Source: an uncultured Thiodictyon sp.
GTDB taxonomy: Bacteria; Pseudomonadota; Gammaproteobacteria; Chromatiales; Chromatiaceae
Assembly (NCBI RefSeq): GCF_903946935.1
Contig: NZ_CAJAXH010000141.1
Location: 1 to 64,000 of the forward strand
Reading direction: 5' to 3'
DNA length: 64,000 bases
Shown here: one piece after another, positions 15,559-24,615 of the stretch
How positions within the stretch are numbered: position 1 is the first letter of the stretch
How the letters are laid out: each line of letters begins with the position of its first letter
Made by a program: the position numbers and the translations under genes
The notes under the pieces: generated by a model
Told to the model about the DNA's origin: nothing
What the model saw: the letters and a program-made list of their open reading frames with translations, nothing else
The model's database searches: none

Positions 15559-18500
15559 ATGGTAGACAAGGTTGGTGGTGGTCTGAGATGGGTCAAGGGC
15601 GAGATCGCCGCGACCCTGCGCCGGGTCACCGATCTGATGGACGCCTATGGGCAGGCCGGGGAACCGGCGGCCCTGGGCGATGCGGCCGAGGCCCTGTTCG
15701 AGGTACGCGGCGTGCTGCTCGCATTGGAGCTCACCGCCCCGGCAAGCCTGCTCGAGGAGATGCAGCAGCTGTGCGATGCGATGGCCGAGCGGGCGGTGCA
15801 TAGCCCCCAGACGGCGACCGAGGCCATGATGGTGGCCTTGATTCAACTCCCCAACCATTTGGACCGCTTGGATGCGGGTGCCGTGCTCCCGCCCTTGAGC
15901 CTGTTGCCGACCATCAATGACCTGCGGGATGCCCGGGCCGCGGCGCCTCTGTCCGCGGCGCAGTGGTTGGGTGCCGACGCGGTCCTCGCCGAGGAGGCAG
16001 AGGCGGCGGCGGCGGCGGCGGACCTGGAGCCGCTCAACGCCGCATTTCGCAAGGTGCGGCCACACTTTCACCGCGCCCTGGTCGAATGGTATCGCCCCGC
16101 GACCAGCCCCGCCGGGTTGGCGAAGCTCGCGCGTCTGTTCTCTCAGCTGCACCGGCACCTGAAGGATGGCCCCTTGGCCGATTTGTTCGCGTTGGCCGAG
16201 GCCTATGCGGCGGCCCTACAGGGCGGTGAAATCGCCGCCGAGACCCCTGCTCAGGCCTTGGTAGGCCGGCTGGATCGGGTGTTCAAGCCGCTCGCGGCCG
16301 CTCCCCCTCAGTGGCCTGGCGTGGACGTCCACCAGTTGATCGATGCGTTTTTGGACGCAATGGCGAAGACGGCGGCTAAGTCACCTGTGGTGGCTGAACT
16401 TGCGTCACGCTACGGTCGGGTCGAGGCGCCGCCGGCGCCTCCCGAGGGGGCGTCCGCGGCACTGGTGGGACTCGCGCTGGCCATGTTGGGCGAACTCGTC
16501 GCGCTGAAGGGACGGTTGGAACTGTTCGTGCGCGGTGGACGCGCCGATCGCACCCCACTGGCCGAGATTGGCGCTGGTCTGCATAACCTGGCGCGCACCC
16601 TGGATGTCGCCGATGCGGGCCGCTTGCCCGAACGCCTGCGCCTGTTGGCGGATGGTTTCGGTGCATTGGCCATGGCCGATGCGGCCGAGGACGTGCTGGG
16701 TCTGGAGCCGCTGGCGTCCGAGTTGCTCGGGATCGAGTCCGTCATGCAGAGTTACGCGGAGCGCCGCGAGTCTTCGCTGGGTGACGTCGGCGACGCCGGT
16801 CCCTATCGCGCCGAGTTGCAGACGGCCACCCTACGGGAGGCGCGCGCCGAGTTGGGGCATGTCAAAGAGGCGATCCTCGATTGCCAATCCCCGGGTACAC
16901 GTCCTGAAACCTTCCGGCAGGTCCCAGACCGCCTCTCGAGCGTGGCTGGGGCGCTGCATATGCTCGGCAACGCCCCGGCCGGGCAGGTCGCCGAGGCCAT
17001 CGCGGGCCTGGTGCGGCGTTGTTACCTGGCAGCGGATCGCTGGCCGCAGGGGGGGGAGTTCGAGTTGCTGGCGGATGCCATCGTCGCGCTGGAACTCTAC
17101 ATTGAGCAAGTCAAGGAAGGCCAGAGTGCGGATGAGGACCTGCTCCGGCAGGTCGGGGACGCGGTGAACGCACTCGAAGGACGGCTCAACGACGCTGTGC
17201 AAGTCATCCCGGCGCCCCGTGCCGTCCCCGCTCCAGCGCCAGGAGCGCCGCGGGATGACGCCGGGTCGGCCCCGTCTGCCAGCGCGCCGACCAGCGCGGA
17301 GGCCGATTCGTCCGGCGGTATCTCACCAGAATTTCTTGAGATTTTTCTCGAAGAGGCGCAGGAAGAGACAGCGACGATCGGCGAGCAGTTTGGGCGTTGG
17401 CGATCCAACCCAGCCGATGAGGTCGCACTCACCACGCTGCGGCGCAGCTTTCATACCCTCAAGGGCAGCGGTCGGATGGTGGGTGCCGCTCGCGTTGGGG
17501 ACCTCGCCCAGGTCGCCGAGGGTCTGTTCAGCCAATTGCTCGAACTGTCCCTCGTGCCGGATGCCGGCCTCGTGGCCTATCTGTCCGAGCTGGTCGAGCA
17601 GCTGCCGGACCTGATCGCGGCGGAGGCCCAGCGACGGCCCCTGGATATCGCCGCTCTTCTCGCGCGTGCGGCGCAGTTTGGCCGTTCCTCAGGCGGCGCG
17701 GCGGCCACCGTCCGGTTGTTAGCCGTCCCGGTTAGCCCCCGCTCGGAGTCACCTGGCCGGCCGTTGGGGGCGGACCCGCAGCGGCGGCCGGACGAACCCC
17801 AGTGGTTCGAGTCGCACGCCGGCGCGGCGGCCGCGGCTGAACCTTCGCTCCCCGCGTCCGGTAAGCCGATGCCGCAGGACGCCGGGGCGAGCACGGCACC
17901 GCGTCTGACGGATCACGGCAGCATGTTCGCGGCCGATGATGAGTTGCTGGAGATTTTCCGCGAGGAAACCTTAGAGCACCTGGACACTGTGCGTTCCTTT
18001 CTGGCCCGGGCGCAGGCGGGCCATGCGGTCCCCGACGAGGACACCATCCGCGCGTTGCATACGCTCAGTGGGAGCGCCCGTATGGCGGGCGTCGACTCCA
18101 TCGCCGACGTGGCCAAATCATTGGAACGGCAGTTCCGGACGCTGGAAGCCACTTCATCGAGCCTCACCGCCCAACTCCTCGCCCTGCTTGAGCGTGCCGT
18201 GGACAGTATGGCGGGGCGTGTCGCCGAGTTCCCGTCGGCCGGCGCCGCCGCCGCTGATCTGGTGGTCCTGGCCGCGGACCTGACCGCGTTCACCGGCGCG
18301 GCTAAGGCGCCCGCTGCGGCGCCGGGCCTCACGGTGACGGAGTCGCCGCCCAACGCGCCACTGTCGTCGCAGTCCACGCAGCCGCTCGTTGAGGGCGTCG
18401 TGGCGGTCCCCGCCGCCGACCAAGAAGTGGCAGCGACGCGCGAGGTGCAGGCGGAACTGACACCGGTGTCCGCTGATCGGCCGCTCGCGCCGGTGTTCGC

Positions 18501-21500
18501 TGCGGGTGTCCGCGACGCCCCCGATCTGGCGCTGTCCGTGGATAACCTGCCGGAACTGCCGGAACTGCCTGAGTTGCCCGCTGGGGATCCGTTTGCGACG
18601 GCGCTCGCCGCGGGTGCGCTTGACGCCCCTGATCTGGCGCTGTCCGTGGATGATCTGCCGGAACTGCCGGAACTGCCGGAGTTGCCGGCGCTGCCGGTTG
18701 AGCAGTCGCTCGCGCCGGTACAGGATGCGGCTGCGCTTGACGCCCTTGAGCTGGCACTGTCCGTGGATGACCTGCCGGAACTGCCCGCGCTGCCCGCGGA
18801 GGAGCCGCTCGCGCTGCCGCTCGCCGCGGGTGTACTCGACGCCCCTGAGCTGGCACTGTCCATGGATGACCTGCCGGAGCTGCCCGCGTTGCCCGCTGAG
18901 GAACCGTTTGCGACGGCGCTCGCCGCGGGTGTACTCGACGCCCCTGAGTTGGCGCTGTCCGTGGAGGACCTGCCGGAGCTGCCCGCGTTGCCCGCCGAGG
19001 AACCGTTTGCGACGGCGCTCGCCGCGGGTGTACTCGACGCCCCTGAGTTGGCGCTGTCCGTGGAGGACCTGCCCGAACTGCCCGCGTCGCCCGCGGAGAA
19101 GCCGCTCGCGCCGGCGCGCGCCGCGGATGCCGACCTTGCCCCAGTCGAGGACACCGTGGCCAACGCGGCGTTGGGTTTGCCCGCTGCCCCGGACCCGGCG
19201 CCACCGCCGCATGCGCCCGGCCTGGTCGCCGTGGACGCGTTGGATGAGTCGCTGGGGGTGAGCGACGCCGAGTTGGCGTTCGACGACCGGCTGGAGTCCG
19301 TTGAAATGCCGCTCGGGACAGGTGCGTCGGCCGGTCTTGACGGTACACACACGCCATTGGACGTCCCGGAGTGGTCGTTCGCGCAGCAGGTGGACGCCGG
19401 TGTCGTGGAAGTGGATGAGTCAACGCAGGATGCCTGGGCGGCTGCGTTCGCCGCCGCCGCGGAGCCGGCCGCGGCGGCCGACGCCGCGATGCTGGCCCCG
19501 GGGTTAGGCGAGGTGCCGAGCTCGGCCGACGTGGCTGAGTCGGTGCTGTTGGAAGCCGAAGCGCTGCCGGAGCCGGTGGTGACATTTGCGCTCGACGAGC
19601 CGATCCTCACCGAGCGGGCGGATGCGCCGGTGCTTGCGCCGGAGGTCGGCGCTGAGATGCCGTTGGGGACCGGGGCGGTGGCCGGTATTGACGGCACACG
19701 CGCTTCATTGGATGTCCCCGAGTGGTCGTTCGTGCAGCAGGTGGATGCTGGTGTCGTGGAAGTGGATGAGTTACCGCAGGACGCCTGGGCTGCCGCGTTT
19801 GCCCCGGCCACCGGGTCGGCCGCGGCTGTTGACCTGATGCCTGACCTGGCGGCGCCGCAACAGCCGGACCCGGACCTTGATGCCTATCCGGATGATCCGG
19901 AGCTGGTCAGCATGTTCATGGAGGAGGCGCGGGAGCTGCTCGATGGGCTCGATACCAAGTTCCGCGCTTGGCAGTTAGCCCCCCAGGAACTCGGCATTCT
20001 GGACAGTATCAACCGGCTACTGCATACACTCAAGGGTGGCGCGCGGCTCACCGGCCTGCACGCGATCGGCGACTTGAGCCATGCCTTGGAGACCCGGCTC
20101 ACCGCCATCGCGGCCGCCCCGGGGCAGGTCGACGACACCGCCCTGGAGCTGGCCCAGCAAGCCGTCGATCGGCTTTCGCTCCAGTTCGATGCGCTGGAGA
20201 AACAGGCGCCGATCCCTCCTTCTACGGCCTTGGCGGAGGCCTTGACCGCGGTGCCGACGCCCGCTGCCGTGGCGGTGGACGCCCCTGACCTGGCGGTCCT
20301 GCACCATGCCGCCGAGCCGGAGCCCGAGCCGGAGCCCGGGTCGAGCGCCGCCGACAGCCACGGCGCAGCCCGCCGGGCCGTCGGGGCGGTTGCGGCCGTA
20401 TCGCAGATCCGGGTGCCGTCCGACCTCCTCAACCGGCTGGTCGATAATGCCGGTGAGATCGGCCTCTACCGCGCCCGCCTCACCCAGCGCAACAGTATGC
20501 TGGGTTTCAGTCTCGGTGAATTGGACCAGACCGTGACGCGTTTGCGTGAGCAGTTACGTCAGCTGGAGATCGAGACCGAGACCCAAATCCTCTTTCGCTT
20601 CGAGCGTGAGGAGGCATCCGAGGCGGAGGGTCCAGTCTTCGATCCGCTGGAGATGGACCGCTTCTCGACCCTCCAGCAGCTCTCCCGCAGCCTGGCGGAG
20701 ACCGTCAATGACCTGGTGAGCCTGCGGGATGTCTTGGGCGGCTACCAGCGCGAGTCCACTGACTTGCTGACGCAGCAGGCGCGTCTTGCCGACGACCTGC
20801 AGGACGGGTTATTGCGCACCCGCATGGTGCCCTTCGTCCAGGTCGTTCCACGCCTGCATCGCCTGGTACGCCAGACCGCCGACAGCTTGGGCAAGTCGGC
20901 CCGGCTGGAGGTGATCGGACCCGAGGTGGAACTCGACCGCGCGATCCTCGACCGCCTGGCCGCGCCCCTGGAGCACCTGCTGCGCAATGCCGTCGACCAC
21001 GGTTTGGAGTCGGCGGCGTTGCGCACTGCGGCCGGCAAGCCCGCCATCGGCCAGGTGACCCTGGAACTGAGCCGGGAGGGCAACGATGTGGTGATCAAGC
21101 TCGCCGACGATGGCGCCGGTCTCGATCTGGCGGCGATTCGCAGCCAGGCGGTGGCGCGCGGTTTGCTGGACCCGCAGGTGACCTTGGCGGACGCGGCCCT
21201 GATGCAGTTCGTCTTCGAACCCGGCTTTACCACCCACGGACAGGTGACCCAGATCTCGGGTCGGGGGGTGGGATTGGACGTGGTCGCCTCCGAGATCAAG
21301 GCGGCCAACGGGACCATCGACCTCGCCTCGTCCCCTGGGCGCGGGACCAGCTTCAGCATCCGGCTGCCCCTAACCCTGGCCATCTTGAAGGCCCTTTTGG
21401 TGGGTGTTGGAACTAACGTGTACGCCGTGCCCTATGCCGCGGTCGAGGCGGTGGCGCGGATCAGTCGAGAGGACCTCACGGCGATCTACCAGGATGACGG

Positions 21501-22233
21501 GCGGGACTTCGACTATCGCGGCGAGACCTACCGGGTCGCCTCGGTGGCCGGTCTGCTGGACCCCGGTGTGCCACCCAACCTGGGCGAGTCGCGTTGGCTG
21601 CCGCTGCTGTTGGTGCGGGTCGGCGATCTGCGGGTCGCCCTGCAGGTGGATACCCTGATCGAGAGTGCGCGTGTCCTGGTCAAGCCACTGGGCGCCAAGT
21701 TGGCCGCGCTGCGCTGGCTCGCGGGCGGCACCATCCTGGCGGATGGCCGGGTCGCCTTGATCCTGGATATACTCGCCCTGCTGCGCTCCGGCGCTATCCA
21801 TGCGCAGCGCTCCGCGCGTGCGGCGGTGACGGCGGACGTGGGGTCGGGACCTGAGTCGGAGCTCTGTGTCATGGTGGTGGACGACTCCCTGACCGTGCGC
21901 CGGGTCACTACCCGCATGCTGCGCAGTCAGAATATCGAGGTTATCACTGCCAAGGATGGCGTCGAGGCACTCACCATGCTGGATGATCGGGTGCCCGATC
22001 TCATGCTGTTGGACATTGAGATGCCGCGCATGGACGGCTATGAACTGACGCGTCTGATCCGCCGCTCGGAGCGGCTGCATGACCTGCCGATCATCATGAT
22101 TACCTCACGCACCGGTGAGAAGCACCGCGACCATGCACTGGGGCTCGGTGTCAACCGCTTCCTCGGCAAGCCCTACCGCGAGTCCGAACTGCTCGACGAG
22201 ATCGGCTCCCTGCTCGCGGAGCAGCGCTCATGA
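15559..22233 (+). CDS. chpA: giant hybrid chemosensory kinase ChpA
   Basis: 2224 aa. It autophosphorylates and passes phosphate to PilG/PilH. The N-terminal 500 or so residues contain FimL/HPt-like helical regions lacking a phosphorylatable His. Three HPt domains follow with His at about 632 (FHTLKGSGR), 834 (LHTLSGSAR) and 1489 (LHTLKGGAR). Between the last two lies a long repetitive Pro/Glu/Leu linker (about residues 978-1190) and a two-copy repeat. Then come dimerisation, HATPase (LLRNAVDHGLE, DDGAGLDL, SGRGVGLDVV), CheW-like and C-terminal receiver (MVVDDSLTVRR, LLDIEMPRMDG) domains. Pseudomonas ChpA is about 2470 aa with more HPt domains. Its stop overlaps the next gene (ATGA). Confidence 0.93.
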   Translation: MVDKVGGGLRWVKGEIAATLRRVTDLMDAYGQAGEPAALGDAAEALFEVRGVLLALELTAPASLLEEMQQLCDAMAERAVHSPQTATEAMMVALIQLPNHLDRLDAGAVLPPLSLLPTINDLRDARAAAPLSAAQWLGADAVLAEEAEAAAAAADLEPLNAAFRKVRPHFHRALVEWYRPATSPAGLAKLARLFSQLHRHLKDGPLADLFALAEAYAAALQGGEIAAETPAQALVGRLDRVFKPLAAAPPQWPGVDVHQLIDAFLDAMAKTAAKSPVVAELASRYGRVEAPPAPPEGASAALVGLALAMLGELVALKGRLELFVRGGRADRTPLAEIGAGLHNLARTLDVADAGRLPERLRLLADGFGALAMADAAEDVLGLEPLASELLGIESVMQSYAERRESSLGDVGDAGPYRAELQTATLREARAELGHVKEAILDCQSPGTRPETFRQVPDRLSSVAGALHMLGNAPAGQVAEAIAGLVRRCYLAADRWPQGGEFELLADAIVALELYIEQVKEGQSADEDLLRQVGDAVNALEGRLNDAVQVIPAPRAVPAPAPGAPRDDAGSAPSASAPTSAEADSSGGISPEFLEIFLEEAQEETATIGEQFGRWRSNPADEVALTTLRRSFHTLKGSGRMVGAARVGDLAQVAEGLFSQLLELSLVPDAGLVAYLSELVEQLPDLIAAEAQRRPLDIAALLARAAQFGRSSGGAAATVRLLAVPVSPRSESPGRPLGADPQRRPDEPQWFESHAGAAAAAEPSLPASGKPMPQDAGASTAPRLTDHGSMFAADDELLEIFREETLEHLDTVRSFLARAQAGHAVPDEDTIRALHTLSGSARMAGVDSIADVAKSLERQFRTLEATSSSLTAQLLALLERAVDSMAGRVAEFPSAGAAAADLVVLAADLTAFTGAAKAPAAAPGLTVTESPPNAPLSSQSTQPLVEGVVAVPAADQEVAATREVQAELTPVSADRPLAPVFAAGVRDAPDLALSVDNLPELPELPELPAGDPFATALAAGALDAPDLALSVDDLPELPELPELPALPVEQSLAPVQDAAALDALELALSVDDLPELPALPAEEPLALPLAAGVLDAPELALSMDDLPELPALPAEEPFATALAAGVLDAPELALSVEDLPELPALPAEEPFATALAAGVLDAPELALSVEDLPELPASPAEKPLAPARAADADLAPVEDTVANAALGLPAAPDPAPPPHAPGLVAVDALDESLGVSDAELAFDDRLESVEMPLGTGASAGLDGTHTPLDVPEWSFAQQVDAGVVEVDESTQDAWAAAFAAAAEPAAAADAAMLAPGLGEVPSSADVAESVLLEAEALPEPVVTFALDEPILTERADAPVLAPEVGAEMPLGTGAVAGIDGTRASLDVPEWSFVQQVDAGVVEVDELPQDAWAAAFAPATGSAAAVDLMPDLAAPQQPDPDLDAYPDDPELVSMFMEEARELLDGLDTKFRAWQLAPQELGILDSINRLLHTLKGGARLTGLHAIGDLSHALETRLTAIAAAPGQVDDTALELAQQAVDRLSLQFDALEKQAPIPPSTALAEALTAVPTPAAVAVDAPDLAVLHHAAEPEPEPEPGSSAADSHGAARRAVGAVAAVSQIRVPSDLLNRLVDNAGEIGLYRARLTQRNSMLGFSLGELDQTVTRLREQLRQLEIETETQILFRFEREEASEAEGPVFDPLEMDRFSTLQQLSRSLAETVNDLVSLRDVLGGYQRESTDLLTQQARLADDLQDGLLRTRMVPFVQVVPRLHRLVRQTADSLGKSARLEVIGPEVELDRAILDRLAAPLEHLLRNAVDHGLESAALRTAAGKPAIGQVTLELSREGNDVVIKLADDGAGLDLAAIRSQAVARGLLDPQVTLADAALMQFVFEPGFTTHGQVTQISGRGVGLDVVASEIKAANGTIDLASSPGRGTSFSIRLPLTLAILKALLVGVGTNVYAVPYAAVEAVARISREDLTAIYQDDGRDFDYRGETYRVASVAGLLDPGVPPNLGESRWLPLLLVRVGDLRVALQVDTLIESARVLVKPLGAKLAALRWLAGGTILADGRVALILDILALLRSGAIHAQRSARAAVTADVGSGPESELCVMVVDDSLTVRRVTTRMLRSQNIEVITAKDGVEALTMLDDRVPDLMLLDIEMPRMDGYELTRLIRRSERLHDLPIIMITSRTGEKHRDHALGLGVNRFLGKPYRESELLDEIGSLLAEQRS
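18490..19127 (+). repeat. six-copy tandem repeat inside chpA
   Basis: Six in-frame units of about 33 codons, consensus LDAPELALSVDDLPELP followed by ALPAEEPFATALAAGV, encode an acidic, Pro-rich linker between the second and third HPt domains. Units four to six are nearly identical at the DNA level, pointing to recent expansion. A separate two-copy repeat (MPLGTGA...DVPEWSF...QQVDAGVVEVDE) follows at about 19306 and 19654. Confidence 0.85.
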
Positions 22234-22715
22234 GCCAGCATGCGCAAGGGCTGCGGGTCTTACTCCTGCCGGTGTCGGGCGATCCGGACCCCTGGGACCT
22301 GCTGCTGCCCGCCTCCGCGGTGGCCGAGATTGTGCGCGCCCAGCCCCTGGAGCCGCCGGGGTCGCAGGCGCCGCCGTGGTTGTGCGGCTATCTGGCCTGG
22401 CGTGGCCTGCGGCTCCCCTTGGTACGCCCGACCGCCCTCGCAGCGGCCGCCGGGGGGCGCTATGCGGCCGTCTGTTTTGCCCCGACGGCCGGCCCTGCTA
22501 CGCCGTTTTTCGCCATCGAGAGCCCAGGGATGCCGCGCCTGGAGCGGGTCACCCCGGAGACCCTCAGCGCCGCGACGGGCGATCCGGCGGCGGTCGACCC
22601 CAGCTTCATCCAGGTCGAGCTACGCGTGCTGGGTCGCCCGGCGGGCCTGGTGGACCTTGAAGCGTTGCAATGTGCCCTGCAGAGCGCTTCGGCCGCTTCG
22701 GGCGAGGTGCGATGA
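22230..22715 (+). CDS. ChpC-like CheW-domain protein
   Basis: 161 aa. Start overlaps the chpA stop by ATGA, and its own stop overlaps the next ATG the same way, so all three genes are translationally coupled. CheW-like fold with LLLPASAVAEIV, WLCGYLAWRGLRLPLV and a C-terminal VDLEALQ. Pseudomonas has a comparable second adaptor, ChpC, downstream of ChpA; it probably links additional inputs to the kinase array. Confidence 0.75.
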   Translation: MSQHAQGLRVLLLPVSGDPDPWDLLLPASAVAEIVRAQPLEPPGSQAPPWLCGYLAWRGLRLPLVRPTALAAAAGGRYAAVCFAPTAGPATPFFAIESPGMPRLERVTPETLSAATGDPAAVDPSFIQVELRVLGRPAGLVDLEALQCALQSASAASGEVR

Positions 22716-24436
22716 ACGGCGATTCAGACACCAGCCAAGCGGCGCCAGGCGAACCTGGTGCGCCCCGGGTCATCGTCATGCATGACAGCGCAATGCAGGC
22801 GCTACTGACTGAACACCTGCTCAAGAGTGCGGGTTGCCTGGTGCAGACACTCACCGAGCCGCGCGAGCTGTCGACAACGATGGAGTCATTTCGGCCCGAT
22901 CTGATCCTGACTCCAGTCCCGATTGCCGCGACTAGCGGCTTGGAATTGGCGGCGGTGTCCCGCGGGCCGGATGGTGTTCGGCTCGTGCCCATCCTTGCTT
23001 GCGCCGTTGACCATCGCCGCCAACCCCGCGAACCCCAGGTTCCGGGCGCCGCGCGCGACGGCGCGACGGCGCTGCGAGCGGAGTTCTTGGTCGAGGCCGT
23101 GACCCGGCGGATCGCCTCCATGCCCGCCATCGGCGAGCCCGGGGCAGTGGCAGACCGGCTGGACTCGGAGACCGGTCTGGCCAGCCGTCGCTATTTCATG
23201 CGCGCCGTGGCGCGCGCGCTGGCCGACCCCGCCAGCGCGCAGCCCGGTAACGCCCTCCTGGTCGTCGCCCTGGATGGGGTGGGCCAACTCAACGCACGCT
23301 GTGGTATCGGGGTGGCCGACCTGGCGGCGGATCATATCGGTGGTCTGATCGGCGGGCGTCTGGGTCAAGCGGGGCTGGCCGTGCGTTTGGATGACTATCG
23401 TCATGCACTGTTGCTCAGGTGCGCTGGGGCCCAAGTCCTCACCGAGGCGGCTGAGACCTTGCGGTGCGCGATCGCAGACTCACCATTGCAGGTGGGCGAG
23501 AAACCGGTGACGATCAGTGTGAGCGCCGGGATCGCGCTCCTGGGACCCGCCGCGGGCGACGTCGTGACCCTGCTCAAGCGGGCCGAGCTGGCCTGCGCCG
23601 AGGCGGCGGCCGGGGGCGGCAATCGCATCGTTGTCGCTGGCGATGGGCCAGCCGCCGCCCAGGATGAGGTCCAAGAGCGCCGACTGACCGGCTTGATCGA
23701 GCGGGCACTGAGCGATGCCGACGCGGCCGATGGTTTCCAGTGCCTCTACCAGCCCATCGTCGCCATCGGACCCCAAGGGCTGCGCCCCGTGGAGGTCACG
23801 CTGAGACTGGACGCCGGGGATGAGACCTGGATCCCGGCCGCGGAGTTCCTGCCGGTGGCCGAGCGCGCCGGACGGATCGGTGCGATCGATCGCTGGACGA
23901 TGCTCCACGCGCTGGAGGTCCTCACCCAGCAAGGGGCGGCCCAGCCTAGCTTGCGGATCTTCGTCCGCCAACACCTCCCGAGCCTGCTCGAGGATGGTGC
24001 CTTGGCGTGGCTGCGTGCTCAGATGGTGGCTAATGGTCTGGTCGAGCAGCGCCCAATTCTGGACCTCTACCTACCGGACCTGCTCCGACACCGTGAGGGC
24101 GCCCGCTCAGTCATCGCCGGGTTGCGCAAGATCGGCCTTCAGGTCTGTCTGGTGGGTGTGGACTACACCCCGGGCGCCTTGGACCTAGTGAGTGAACTGC
24201 ATCCGCCGTTTGTCAGGCTCGCGCCATGCGTCGTCTATGACTTCAAGCCGGATCGATTCAATCAGTTGGTCCAACGCCTGAGACGCGATCAGGCGGAGGT
24301 GATCGCCTGCGGCATCGATTCCGCCGCGCTGGTCGCCCCGGTGTGGGCCAGCGGCGTCGGCTATGCGCAGGGCACGGTGATTTATGCCCCTCGCCCGCAA
24401 TTGCTCTTTGACTGGGATGAGCTGGTGACAGAGTAG
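22712..24436 (+). CDS. REC-GGDEF-EAL protein with degenerate output domains (FimX-like)
   Basis: 574 aa from ATG 22712. Residues about 20-145 are a receiver-like domain without a convincing phospho-Asp (ILTPVPI where LMDxxMP is expected). A GGDEF-like domain (SETGLASRRYFMRA) follows whose signature loop is LDDYRH, and then an EAL-like domain. In the EAL part the signature is VEVTLRL, the Glu of the following E(L/I)TE motif is replaced (DLYLPDLL), DDFG is VDYT and AEGVE is ACGID. Phosphodiesterase activity is therefore unlikely. FimX of Pseudomonas is a comparable degenerate c-di-GMP receptor controlling type IV pili, and this gene is coupled to a chp operon. A paralogue lies at 61867-63480. 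Confidence 0.8.
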   Translation: MNGDSDTSQAAPGEPGAPRVIVMHDSAMQALLTEHLLKSAGCLVQTLTEPRELSTTMESFRPDLILTPVPIAATSGLELAAVSRGPDGVRLVPILACAVDHRRQPREPQVPGAARDGATALRAEFLVEAVTRRIASMPAIGEPGAVADRLDSETGLASRRYFMRAVARALADPASAQPGNALLVVALDGVGQLNARCGIGVADLAADHIGGLIGGRLGQAGLAVRLDDYRHALLLRCAGAQVLTEAAETLRCAIADSPLQVGEKPVTISVSAGIALLGPAAGDVVTLLKRAELACAEAAAGGGNRIVVAGDGPAAAQDEVQERRLTGLIERALSDADAADGFQCLYQPIVAIGPQGLRPVEVTLRLDAGDETWIPAAEFLPVAERAGRIGAIDRWTMLHALEVLTQQGAAQPSLRIFVRQHLPSLLEDGALAWLRAQMVANGLVEQRPILDLYLPDLLRHREGARSVIAGLRKIGLQVCLVGVDYTPGALDLVSELHPPFVRLAPCVVYDFKPDRFNQLVQRLRRDQAEVIACGIDSAALVAPVWASGVGYAQGTVIYAPRPQLLFDWDELVTE

Positions 24437-24490
24437 GGGCAGTGCGGCAACAATCCCGATGCCATCAGGGCGCGGGGCCGGTTCGAATAA

Positions 24491-24580
24491 ATGGACAGGA
24501 TTAACAGGATGTCCGCTCGGCATTCTGCCTCATCTCAGAAATTCTGTGAATCTTGAAAAATCCTGTTAATCCTGTTCCAT
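24491..24580. repeat. inverted repeat with iterated ACAGGAT units
   Basis: Left arm ATGGACAGGATTAACAGGAT (24491-24510) and right arm (24560-24580) are inverted copies with a one-base indel, 49 bases apart. It occupies the spacer between the convergent pilus-type and rhodopsin-linked arrays and could fold in transcripts from either side, possibly acting as a bidirectional boundary. Confidence 0.65.
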
Positions 24581-24615
24581 TACCTTCTGCTTGTTCTAAC
24601 GGAGGGTAGAGACCA

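Noticed and set aside
18490-19127. CRISPR array or non-coding satellite
   Set aside because: The repeats are in frame within chpA, have no spacers and vary by codon, so they encode a repetitive protein linker.
17913-19811. 632-codon open frame on the minus strand within chpA, plus other long antisense frames (820-2346, 29054-30463, 33446-35296)
   Set aside because: They are Ser/Ala/Arg/Gly-rich shadows of GC-rich coding DNA, have no motifs, and lie opposite genes with clear domains.
22712-24436. Active diguanylate cyclase / phosphodiesterase
   Set aside because: The GGDEF and EAL signature residues needed for catalysis are replaced at several sites.
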